IMG/VR virus record: IMGVR_UViG_3300046529_000477 | Span: 1-64,000 of that record | Reading direction: 5' to 3' (one strand) | Length of the DNA stretch: 64,000 nt | DNA from: a virus | Part shown: positions 7,082-13,300 of the stretch, piece by piece | How positions within the stretch are numbered: position 1 is the first letter of the stretch | How the letters are laid out: each line of letters begins with the position of its first letter | Notes under the pieces: generated by a model | Seen by the model: the letters and a program-made list of their open reading frames with translations, nothing else | Database searches by the model: none | Told to the model about the DNA's origin: nothing | Position numbers and translations under genes: made by a program

Positions 7082-7380
7082 GATTTTAAAGCATTTAAAA
7101 TTATAGGTGGATAAAGCATATATTTTACCATTAGGTCGTGCATAGCTTTTCTGCCAACAAAAATTAATAATTCGCCAGTATCTGTATCTAAAACTTCAAT
7201 GTAAACCATTTTATCTTTCGGATAAATTTTATGTTGCCTTGCGTGAAATATAGCTGCTGTTTCGTTGTGAGTGTACGATATTTCGTGTCTATCTTTATTC
7301 TCCCAAAAGAATTCAGTAGCATCACAACGCATTTCTTTATCGCTTTCATAAACCATATATTGCTCTAATTTAAGTTTCAT
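7078..7380 (-). CDS. Hypothetical protein, 100 aa
   Basis: A soluble, Met- and charge-rich protein whose middle suggests alternating strands (MVYIEVLDTDTGELLIFVG). No family recognised. Both ends overlap neighbouring genes by 4 nt, which gives good evidence that it is translated. Confidence 0.55.
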   Translation of the reverse strand: MKLKLEQYMVYESDKEMRCDATEFFWENKDRHEISYTHNETAAIFHARQHKIYPKDKMVYIEVLDTDTGELLIFVGRKAMHDLMVKYMLYPPIILNALKS

Positions 7381-7625
7381 ATAGGCATCATTGATTTGTA
7401 AAAATCTCTTTCAGCTTTTCTTTTATGGTAAGTAGCAGAAGCAGTTTTCGTTCTACATTTTTTGCAACACATACACCTTCCATCTGCATTTTTAGGTGTC
7501 TTTGAAAAAAGTTTAATTTCTTTTGTTTCGCCACAACTTTTACAAGTTTTAAATTCTTCTTTAAAATTGGAATAAGTCGAATGAAGCATAGCTGAAACAA
7601 ATTCTGTTGGTTTGTAATTTCTCAT
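7377..7625 (-). CDS. Zinc-ribbon protein, 82 aa
   Basis: Residues about 28-60 read CKSCGETKEIKLFSKT, then CMCCKKC: the pattern CxxCGexKpxxxF...CxxCxxC that is common in small phage zinc-binding proteins related to HNH cores. No catalytic HNH is present, so a DNA-binding or scaffolding role is more likely than cleavage. Both ends overlap neighbours by 4 nt. Confidence 0.65.
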   Translation of the reverse strand: MRNYKPTEFVSAMLHSTYSNFKEEFKTCKSCGETKEIKLFSKTPKNADGRCMCCKKCRTKTASATYHKRKAERDFYKSMMPI

Positions 7626-8185
7626 TTGTTTGAAGTTAAAAGGTCTCTTAAAGTTAAAATTCTATCATTTATTGGATACGTTTTATGTTGTACCGATTGT
7701 TCATATCTCAATTCCTGTAAGGCTTGCCATCTTTCTTCCCGATACTTTTCAAAAAATTCCATGAACTTAGGTATATCCATGCTTTCATAAAGTTTTCCAT
7801 ATTCGCCCCTGGTCAATTTTTGAAGAAATAGCATAACATCTTCCAAAGACAAGTTATCTTCACTGCTACTTTCTAAAATTGTTTCAGCCAAGTCAATAAG
7901 CTGATTATCAGATACTCCCCTAACCAAATTCATTGTTTCAAAAGCCAACGTTAATCCCGCAGTCAAGACAGGCAGTATTTCTTCAACAGGTAACGCCGGA
8001 AGTCTGTTTGTTGAAGGGATTTCAAACAAAGAATCAAATTTTACAACACCATTTTGATTTTTGTATTGCTTCAACGATAGATTTATTTCAGCCTTGTTGC
8101 CGCTCTTTAATGCGTTTAGCAAGTTCGGCTTGTACTCCTTCACGGCTAAATCCGCTGTTTGTTGTACTTGAATTTGATTTTCCAT
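7622..8185 (-). CDS. DUF6633-like phage protein
   Basis: Of 187 aa, residues about 95-160 (LAETILESSSEDNLSLEDV, then GEYGKLYESMDIPKFMEFFEKY) resemble a family that I recall in Bacteroidota phages and mobile elements as DUF6633. It follows a DUF1376 replication gene directly and overlaps it by 98 nt, so a helper role in replication (a loader-like position) is suggested by context only. Confidence 0.6.
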   Translation of the reverse strand: MENQIQVQQTADLAVKEYKPNLLNALKSGNKAEINLSLKQYKNQNGVVKFDSLFEIPSTNRLPALPVEEILPVLTAGLTLAFETMNLVRGVSDNQLIDLAETILESSSEDNLSLEDVMLFLQKLTRGEYGKLYESMDIPKFMEFFEKYREERWQALQELRYEQSVQHKTYPINDRILTLRDLLTSNK

Positions 8186-8867
8186 TGAATAAATTATTTT
8201 TAATTGGGAATAAACCTTTCCATCCTTTAGCCATACTTTGTTGAATAATTGCTATTGCTAATTCTTCATTTCCGCCCGCTAAAGAGGTTAATTCGTGTAA
8301 TGCCGCTTGTTCACTTCCATCACTTTTGTATTTGAAATCATGTTGCTTGAATTTGTATTTTTTCCATTCTTCCCATAACTCATGGAATTTTCCGTTGAAG
8401 GGCATTGAAATTCTTGGAATTTTTGTCGCTTCTTCCGTTCCCATATCCAATTCCTTTTCCCTATTCCCTATCCCATACCCTTTCCCTAATGGCTTTTTTT
8501 GGGTTTTAGTTTGGGTTTTAGTTGGGTTATTTTTGGGTTTTGACTGGGTTTTAGGTCTGCCACCTCTTCTGCCATTATCTACTTGTTTATCAATGAAGTT
8601 AGAGCGTTTTGAAGTTTCCTTTTTTAATCGTTGATTTTGTATCTTATTTTCGCCAATATCAATGAATTTTTCGCATACAATACCCCAACTTTTATCAAAA
8701 GAAGTGCAAAAACGGCGTAAAAAATCGGTATTATTTGGCAATATTCCACCACGATTAAACTGTGCTAATAAAAGCCTAACATAGCACCCTAATTCTTCAT
8801 CTGTCATGTGGCGAGTGCCGCCTTCAAAATCGTTTACATAAAACGAAAAAGATGGGTTATTAGCCAT
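8088..8867 (-). CDS. DUF1376 (YdaU-like) phage replication protein
   Basis: The N-terminal ~85 residues match DUF1376: NNPSFSFYVNDFEGGTRHMT at residues 3-22, then EELGCYVRLLLAQFNRGGILP. A basic linker follows with GRRGGRPKT, an AT-hook-like patch, and a run of Lys/Thr/Gln. The C-terminal ~90 residues carry the FHELWEEWKKYK and AIAIIQQSMAKGWKGLFP pattern found at the end of many phage replication initiators. DUF1376 proteins are linked to origin recognition in lambdoid and Bacteroidota phages. It is the first structural gene after the repressor and so probably the main initiator. Confidence 0.8.
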   Translation of the reverse strand: MANNPSFSFYVNDFEGGTRHMTDEELGCYVRLLLAQFNRGGILPNNTDFLRRFCTSFDKSWGIVCEKFIDIGENKIQNQRLKKETSKRSNFIDKQVDNGRRGGRPKTQSKPKNNPTKTQTKTQKKPLGKGYGIGNREKELDMGTEEATKIPRISMPFNGKFHELWEEWKKYKFKQHDFKYKSDGSEQAALHELTSLAGGNEELAIAIIQQSMAKGWKGLFPIKNNLFNGKSNSSTTNSGFSREGVQAELAKRIKERQQG

Positions 8868-8922
8868 TAATATAGATTATTTTTAAAAAGTAATGAGTGC
8901 AGACTAAAATAAAAAAACGGAA

Positions 8923-9132
8923 TTAAGCCGTTAACTTAAAATCCGTTTGTAGTGCTTCGTTAATCTTGTTAAGATTTTCTTCTGTCAGGTCTCTTTCCTT
9001 TTGAAGTACCAATGTTAAATGACTATCTGATAAATCCAGTTTTTCAGCAAGCCATCTTTGTTTAATTCCATATTTTTTTAAATGCTCTAAAATTAAATCC
9101 CTTGCATCTTCAACTATAATTTGTTTACCCAT
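8923..9132 (-). CDS. Cro/C1-type helix-turn-helix repressor
   Basis: This 69-aa protein has a single HTH: KQRWLAEKLDLSDSHLTLVL at about residues 24-43, where the SDSHLTLVL helix is the recognition helix, followed by a helical tail. The small size is like Cro. It is the first gene of the minus-strand early operon and faces the non-coding RNA block, so it likely controls both directions from the region 9133-9240. Confidence 0.8.
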   Translation of the reverse strand: MGKQIIVEDARDLILEHLKKYGIKQRWLAEKLDLSDSHLTLVLQKERDLTEENLNKINEALQTDFKLTA

Positions 9133-9194
9133 AAAATTGCATATTGAAAAACGAAGGTATAGGAAAGTTTATTTACAAAAAAATATTTTTTCCG

Positions 9195-9234
9195 AAAATA
9201 TATTTTGCCATATCAAATATACTATTTTACTTTG
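9195..9234 (+). promoter_or_regulatory. Candidate rightward promoter with palindromic operator
   Basis: A perfect 12-bp palindrome AAAATATATTTT lies at 9195-9206. Its last T residues belong to TTTG (9204-9207), which lies 19 nt before TTACTTTG (9227-9234), one mismatch from the Bacteroidota -33/-7 pattern TTTG-N19-TAnnTTTG. Transcription would enter the RNA block to the right. The palindrome could be a repressor site for the HTH protein encoded at 8923-9132. Confidence 0.4.
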
Positions 9235-9304
9235 TATTGTGATTAACGAAAATTGTTTGGTGTTTTTCATAGTTAGCAGTTTTTTAAATGAGTGATTAAA
9301 GTGT

Positions 9305-9340
9305 AAGCTCCTTTTGTTTTTACAATGAGGAGCTTTATTT
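9305..9340 (+). terminator. Terminator or attenuator hairpin
   Basis: AAGCTCC (9305-9311) and GGAGCTT (9329-9335) form a perfect 7-bp stem with a 17-nt loop, followed by TATTT. It lies about 65 nt after the candidate rightward promoter, so it may attenuate that transcript. Confidence 0.45.
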
Positions 9341-9343
9341 CTG

Positions 9344-9520
9344 AAAAGTTATTTGAAATTATTATAAACAAAGAGGAAATAGGAATGACCCTACGCCGGA
9401 AGGAATATGAATATTAGCTTAAGATAGTATTAGACTTCATGAAGCATATTCAAATACGGTGGAAAAAATTGACAGCGTGGAAAGACACGCATAACTTTTA
9501 AAAAAGTTATTTGAAATTAT
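9344..9520 (+). repeat. 19-bp direct repeat flanking an RNA-like domain
   Basis: AAAAGTTATTTGAAATTAT occurs exactly at 9344-9362 and 9502-9520, 158 bp apart. The intervening DNA has no usable ORF but several helices. The second copy also forms the right arm of a hairpin with ATAACTTT at 9491-9498. Confidence 0.6.
9394..9510 (+). ncRNA. Candidate structured RNA domain 1
   Basis: Pairings seen by eye are CGCCG 9394-9398 with CGGTG 9457-9461 (one G-T); GAATATG 9403-9409 with CATATTC 9445-9451, stacked on CTT/AAG at 9418-9420/9442-9444; GCGTG 9475-9479 with CACGC 9486-9490 around a GAAAGA loop; and ATAACTTT 9491-9498 with AAAGTTAT 9503-9510. The longest start-to-stop frame inside is only a few codons. 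No RNA family recognised. Confidence 0.4.
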
Positions 9521-9527
9521 ATAGTTA

Positions 9528-9719
9528 ATGAAAGCGATTGAACAAGAAAGAGGCGTATCAAAAAAAATGATTGATGCTGAAAAGTATGTTGATGCTTATA
9601 TTAAGAAGCATAATAAGCCGCCAACATATCGAAATGTATGTCTTTACTTCAATCTTAAAAGTTCTTGTACCGCTTATAATAGATTAAAAAGATATAGGCA
9701 CAAGATGAAAACAGTTTAA
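9528..9719 (+). CDS. Small HTH-like protein, 63 aa
   Basis: The middle (AEKYVDAYIKKHNKPPTYRNV, then KSSCTAYNRLKRY) follows the pattern of a LexA-type or resolvase-type HTH, in which PPTxRxV and SxxAxxRL are typical. The protein is basic and small. It lies between two structured non-coding segments, so it could be a regulator of that region. No database support is available here, and a fortuitous ORF within an RNA transcript remains possible. Confidence 0.5.
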   Translation: MKAIEQERGVSKKMIDAEKYVDAYIKKHNKPPTYRNVCLYFNLKSSCTAYNRLKRYRHKMKTV

Positions 9720-9731
9720 AAAGTTCTTTTA

Positions 9732-10038
9732 TTCTATGTTGATTGGTTGGTGTGGCGAATAAACGCAAAAACAATATGATTGCGGTAGGGGAAGTCGTGA
9801 AAATACTCGTAAAGTAACGACACCGCAAAGAATTGAGTTTTATATGCAGGTAAAATGAAGTCCTGCCATCAACCACAACATAGAAAAAATAAATGTTGTG
9901 TATTGGTATGGTACAACAGAGTACTATAATAGGTGAGTTGCAAGGAGAACCAGAAAGCCTATTCGTGAGCATGAGAACACTTGGTTAATAATCCAAAAAC
10001 ATGAAATTATGCTTCATTGCAACAATCAATCACAACAT
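9732..10038 (+). ncRNA. Candidate two-domain structured non-coding RNA
   Basis: Domain A (9732-9885) is closed by TTCTATGTTG 9732-9741 with CAACATAGAA 9876-9885, then GGTTGGTG 9745-9752 with CATCAACC 9867-9874. Inside are GCG/CGC (9755-9757/9764-9766), TTGCGGT/ACCGCAA (9780-9786/9822-9828) stacked on GTCGT/ACGAC (9794-9798/9817-9821), and GCAGG/CCTGC (9846-9850/9862-9866), which makes a multi-branch junction. Domain B (9893-10038) is closed by ATGTTGTG and ATTG (9893-9905) with CAAT and CACAACAT (10027-10038), and holds AATAGG/CCTATT (9928-9933/9958-9963) and ATGAA/TTCAT (10001-10005/10013-10017). No convincing ORF exists here. A tRNA-like sequence follows. Confidence 0.55.
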
Positions 10039-10123
10039 AGATAATAAATAAAGTTAGTTAAAATGCTTTCATCAGTAGAGGTGTTTAAAAAGGTGGTTTT
10101 TTGTCTATTTAAGAACCTACCGG

Positions 10124-10199
10124 TTGGTAATAGTTTAACGGTAGAACCATCCCCCTATACGGCGGATTGCGGAGTTGGGTTCGATTCCCACTTACCAAC
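10124..10199 (+). tRNA. tRNA-like gene with irregular anticodon arm
   Basis: The acceptor arms TTGGTAA (10124-10130) and TTACCAA (10192-10198) pair over 7 bp. The D arm GTTT-AACGGTA-GAAC fits, and the T arm has the TTCGATT loop with GGG/CCC. The anticodon arm (10149-10167) pairs only with a C-C mismatch. Possible anticodons are TAT (Ile, but with C at position 33) or ATA, and the variable loop is long. No CCA is encoded. It may be a divergent tRNA-Ile(TAT), which would suit the ATA-rich codon use, or a tRNA mimic. A 64-codon frame across it is a shadow. Confidence 0.6.
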
Positions 10200-10238
10200 A
10201 AAAGTTTTTTCATATAGCAGGTTTAGCTTAGTCAAAAA

Positions 10239-10262
10239 GGCATCTATATTCTTGTAGTTGCC
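10239..10262 (+). terminator. Terminator-like hairpin after the tRNA-like gene
   Basis: GGCA-T-CTATA (10239-10248) pairs with TGTAG-T-TGCC (10253-10262), with one T-T mismatch and one G-T pair, and TAAATTTT follows. It would end the RNA transcript before the next gene at 10286. Confidence 0.4.
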
Positions 10263-10285
10263 TAAATTTTAAAAATCAAATTTAT

Positions 10286-10492
10286 ATGAATATTAAATCA
10301 AAGTTTATATTGGTATTAATGGGAGCATTTTATTTTGGGTTTGGTGCGGGTATTAGAATCGAGGGAGGAGGCGGAATTTCTATTGTTATATGGACAACAT
10401 CAATTTTAGTATGGCTTTTCATTGCACTTTTTATTTTACCCGATATAAAAGAAATTCTATTCTCAAAAAATACAGAAATCAAAAAATCATAA
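10286..10492 (+). CDS. Small membrane protein, 68 aa
   Basis: Two hydrophobic segments (residues about 7-23 and 32-52) with a glycine-rich EGGGG turn between them and a charged C-terminus indicate a two-pass inner-membrane protein. Function unknown. It lies 23 nt after the end of the RNA block and opens the rightward protein-coding unit. Confidence 0.5.
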   Translation: MNIKSKFILVLMGAFYFGFGAGIRIEGGGGISIVIWTTSILVWLFIALFILPDIKEILFSKNTEIKKS

Positions 10493-10495
10493 CTC

Positions 10496-10720
10496 ATGCA
10501 ATACATTTTAGCCATCTTTGGAATACTACTAATAATAGGTTATATTATTAGCAAGTGGATTAAGAGAAAACAAAAGCAAATAGATGATAACAATGAAGCC
10601 ATCCATACCAGGAAACAAAAAGAGTTTTTTGAAGGGAAAAGTTATGACTACAAAGGGAGAAAAACAAGTGCTGATTGGGCGGAATGGTTCGATCAAACCG
10701 CCAATAGCAGTGAAAATTAA
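10496..10720 (+). CDS. Single-pass membrane protein, 74 aa
   Basis: An N-terminal membrane helix (residues 2-21) is followed by a strongly basic KWIKRKQKQ stop-transfer and a soluble cytoplasmic tail with an aromatic SADWAEWF segment. Only 3 nt separate it from the gene before. The family is not recognised. Confidence 0.5.
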   Translation: MQYILAIFGILLIIGYIISKWIKRKQKQIDDNNEAIHTRKQKEFFEGKSYDYKGRKTSADWAEWFDQTANSSEN

Positions 10721-10734
10721 AACCAAAATAATCC

Positions 10735-11226
10735 ATGTCAATAGAATCCATAAGACTACTGAAGGCACAAGCATTAATACCTAAACAGAGAAGGATTTAT
10801 ACAATTCCCAAAAAATCTGCAAAAAAAATAGCACAAGAAAAAGAACAAAAACAAAACAATTCAGATGAAGGAATGGATAAGTTCTTTGAGAGAATGAGAA
10901 AACGAATGATTGGGATTTGTCAGTGTGGTTGTGCTGAAAAAAGCCAAAAAGACGATGATACTTTTTACCGTAACTGCATTTGCCATATCTTTCCAAAAAG
11001 AATTTTTAAGTCAATAGCAACACATGAACTTAATTGGGTGGAAAGAAGTTTTTGGAATGGACATCATACGAATATGGATAACAGAAGTATTGAACTATGG
11101 AAAAACTTTGCAGACTTTGACGATATAAAAGAGAAGTTCTATATGCTTGCGCCTTTATTGACCGAAGAAGAAAGAAAGACAAAATTTTACCACAATCTTG
11201 AAAATATAGTGTATGAAAGAATTTGA
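10735..11226 (+). CDS. Putative zinc-binding HNH/NinG-like protein
   Basis: After a basic N-terminus (KQRRIYTIPKKSAKKIA), residues about 60-125 have CQCG, then CHIFPKRIFKSIATH and a FWNGHHTNMD segment. The order Cys pair, C/AHIxPKxxFKS, then xxHHxxxD resembles phage HNH or NinG-type proteins (recombination or nuclease). Some catalytic residues are not clear, so activity is uncertain. The end overlaps the next gene by 14 nt. Confidence 0.5.
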   Translation: MSIESIRLLKAQALIPKQRRIYTIPKKSAKKIAQEKEQKQNNSDEGMDKFFERMRKRMIGICQCGCAEKSQKDDDTFYRNCICHIFPKRIFKSIATHELNWVERSFWNGHHTNMDNRSIELWKNFADFDDIKEKFYMLAPLLTEEERKTKFYHNLENIVYERI

Positions 11227-11431
11227 AATTTGGGTTGAAGGATATGCGGTTACAGGTAATCGAGAAAAAGCATCTTTATTAGGTAAAGAAATTGCAGAAA
11301 CTTGGGATGAGGCGGTTTGTGCGTATATGAATAAAAATCCAGACAGAATAAGAAAAGATTTTAGAGGATATACTAATTGGGGTTGTAGATTATTTGATAA
11401 CGAAACTGATGCGAGAAAATCATTTGGATAA
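11213..11431 (+). CDS. Conserved phage hypothetical protein, 72 aa
   Basis: The pattern FEIWVEGYAVTGNREKASLL at residues 4-23, then WDEAV and a C-terminal WGCRLFDNETDARKSFG, matches a small protein that I recall in many unrelated phages, where the WGCRLFDNExDARxSFG end is conserved. Role unknown. Confidence 0.65.
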   Translation: MKEFEIWVEGYAVTGNREKASLLGKEIAETWDEAVCAYMNKNPDRIRKDFRGYTNWGCRLFDNETDARKSFG

Positions 11432-11446
11432 ATTAAATAAATAAAA

Positions 11447-12139
11447 ATGTTATCAATCTGTATCCCAACTTATAACCGCTTTGAAATGACTATTCAATGC
11501 TTTGAACAAATACTTTACGATGATAGAGTAGATGAAATAGTTATTTCAGACGATTGCTCTGATGATGGCAGTTATGAAAGATTAGTAAACCATTTTAAGT
11601 ATGATACCAAAGTAAAATTATATAGAAATGAAACTAATTTGGATTGTTATTTTAATAAGAAACGAGCTATCGAATTAGCTTCTAATAACTGGTGCATATT
11701 AGCAGATAGTGATAATATATTTGCCATTGATTATTTAGATAGAATATTTGACTATGCATGGAGTGATAACATTATTCTAACCCCTTCTTTTGCGTTTCCT
11801 AATTTTAATTTTGAAGCATTTAGCGACCTTCTAATATCGAAAAGAAATGTATCAAATTATGTTGATGAGCCACTATTTGAAACTATGCTCAATGCAAGTA
11901 ATTTCCTTATAAATAGACAATCATATTTACAAACGTGGAAAGCAGATATTAATCCTGTTACAAGTGATAGTATTTGGTTTACTTATAATTGGCTTAAAGA
12001 TGGAAAACAGATATACGTAGTACCAAATTTATCATACTTCCATAGGGTTCATGAAGGTTCACATTACAAAAATAACGTAGCAAAAACACCAATAGGATTA
12101 CACGAAAATATTTTAGAACAATTAAGAGAATTAAGATAG
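11447..12139 (+). CDS. Family 2 glycosyltransferase
   Basis: This 230-aa protein is a GT-A fold enzyme: the LSICIPTYNRF strand at residues 2-12, EIVISDDCSDDGS at about 30-42, and an ADSDN metal/nucleotide-binding motif near residue 86 (the DxD equivalent). It transfers a sugar from a nucleotide sugar, in the cytoplasm. It is the first of several glycan genes up to 17633, which suggests a shared glycan target on host surface, virion or DNA. The acceptor cannot be told. Confidence 0.82.
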   Translation: MLSICIPTYNRFEMTIQCFEQILYDDRVDEIVISDDCSDDGSYERLVNHFKYDTKVKLYRNETNLDCYFNKKRAIELASNNWCILADSDNIFAIDYLDRIFDYAWSDNIILTPSFAFPNFNFEAFSDLLISKRNVSNYVDEPLFETMLNASNFLINRQSYLQTWKADINPVTSDSIWFTYNWLKDGKQIYVVPNLSYFHRVHEGSHYKNNVAKTPIGLHENILEQLRELR

Positions 12140-12141
12140 AT

Positions 12142-12888
12142 ATGGTTTCATGGAGAAATTTCGGTAGATTAGGTAATACACATTTCCAGGCAGCTACTTG
12201 TATTTCTTATGCATTAAAGTATGGATTGGAATATTCAGCACCAAATTGGACTTCTGATAATTATTGGTCGCCTCTATATTTTAAACATTTGATTCACCCA
12301 AAATATAATAAAAGAGAAGATGTTCTAATAAATGAAAGTTGCCATGAATATCAAGAGTTACCTTATAAACCGGAATGGGAGAATTTAAATATAGTGCTTA
12401 ACGGTTATTTTCAAAGTTGGAAATACATAGATGAATATAGAAATGAGATAATAAAAGCCTTTAATTATCCTTATGAAATGAAAGAAGGCATTTGCTCAAT
12501 TCATGCAAGATTTGGAGACTATTTAAATCTTCCAAAAAAACACATATTGATTGATAAGGATTATTTACTTGAAGCAATGAATTATGTTTATGAGCGAACT
12601 GGTTCAGAAAGATTTAAAGTATTTTCAGATGATTTAAATTACTTCAAATCCAATTTCGGGCAACTACATAATTTTACTTATAGCACTAATAATGATATTG
12701 TAGAAGATTTAATAGAAATAAGTTGCTGCCAAGATAACATCGGTTCATCAAGTACGTTTTCTTGGTGGGGTGCATGGCTAAATCAAAATCAAGAAAAGAT
12801 AGTCATTACTCAATCTAAATGGTTTCAAGATGGGTGGGGAGACTTAGAAACTAAAGATATAATTCCTTCAAATTGGATTAAGATATGA
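12142..12888 (+). CDS. Family 11 glycosyltransferase (alpha-1,2-fucosyltransferase-like)
   Basis: Residues about 5-20 (NFGRLGNTHFQAATCISYAL) match the GxLGNxxFQYA start of GT11. Near residue 120 is IHARFGDYL, the HxRxGDY motif that binds GDP-fucose, and near 205-215 is SSSTFSWWGAWL, the third conserved block. Fucose from GDP-fucose to galactose is the usual reaction. It starts 2 nt after the GT2 gene and overlaps the next gene by 4 nt. Confidence 0.82.
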   Translation: MVSWRNFGRLGNTHFQAATCISYALKYGLEYSAPNWTSDNYWSPLYFKHLIHPKYNKREDVLINESCHEYQELPYKPEWENLNIVLNGYFQSWKYIDEYRNEIIKAFNYPYEMKEGICSIHARFGDYLNLPKKHILIDKDYLLEAMNYVYERTGSERFKVFSDDLNYFKSNFGQLHNFTYSTNNDIVEDLIEISCCQDNIGSSSTFSWWGAWLNQNQEKIVITQSKWFQDGWGDLETKDIIPSNWIKI

Positions 12889-13097
12889 GCAAATTTATTG
12901 ATTACGATTTTGAAATGAGTTGGTTATACCATTGTGGATTAAAGATGAATTCTATTGATGTTTATGATTTAAAAGATGGAGAAATAAGAAACATTAATGA
13001 AAGCACAGACAAAGATTATGATGGTGATTTGGGAGTGGATAATAAAAGAAATGGATATTATTTCATGGGTGGTAAATGGAGACCTTTAATGCAATGA
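12885..13097 (+). CDS. Hypothetical protein, 70 aa
   Basis: An acidic, aromatic small protein without membrane segments and not recognised. The start overlaps the GT11 stop (ATGA), and it is followed by another ATGA junction, so it is translated in line with the glycan genes. Confidence 0.5.
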   Translation: MSKFIDYDFEMSWLYHCGLKMNSIDVYDLKDGEIRNINESTDKDYDGDLGVDNKRNGYYFMGGKWRPLMQ

Positions 13098-13300
13098 TTT
13101 ACGAGTTCAAAAAAGCAATTCCGGTTATAGTGGAAGATGGAAAAGAAGGCTATGCAATCTATATAGAAAGCGGTGGTATGTTTGAAAACGATTGTTGGAC
13201 TGTTGTTCATTGTGATGGTGGAATAGTAAGACATTATACCACAGATGAAATTAGGATTCACCATAACAGCACTTATAAAATAATTAAAAAAGAAAAATGA
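13094..13300 (+). CDS. Conserved phage hypothetical protein, 68 aa
   Basis: I place the start at 13094, where ATGA overlaps the previous stop, rather than at 13076. The chain MIYEFKKAIPVIVEDGKEGY, then ENDCWTVVHCDGGIVRHY and YKII follows a pattern I recall in small phage proteins (KAIPVxVxxxxEGYxIYV, ENDxWxVVLCxGG). It is probably a compact beta protein. It sits between glycan genes. Confidence 0.6.
   Translation: MIYEFKKAIPVIVEDGKEGYAIYIESGGMFENDCWTVVHCDGGIVRHYTTDEIRIHHNSTYKIIKKEK

Noticed and set aside
9655-9972. 105-codon minus-strand frame opposite the RNA block
   Set aside because: No start leader, Cys/Phe/Thr-rich antisense composition, and it runs through strong paired helices of the RNA domain.
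10063-10257. 64-codon plus-strand frame across the tRNA-like gene
   Set aside because: It reads through the acceptor, D and T arms of the tRNA-like sequence and has no protein-like character outside; a shadow.
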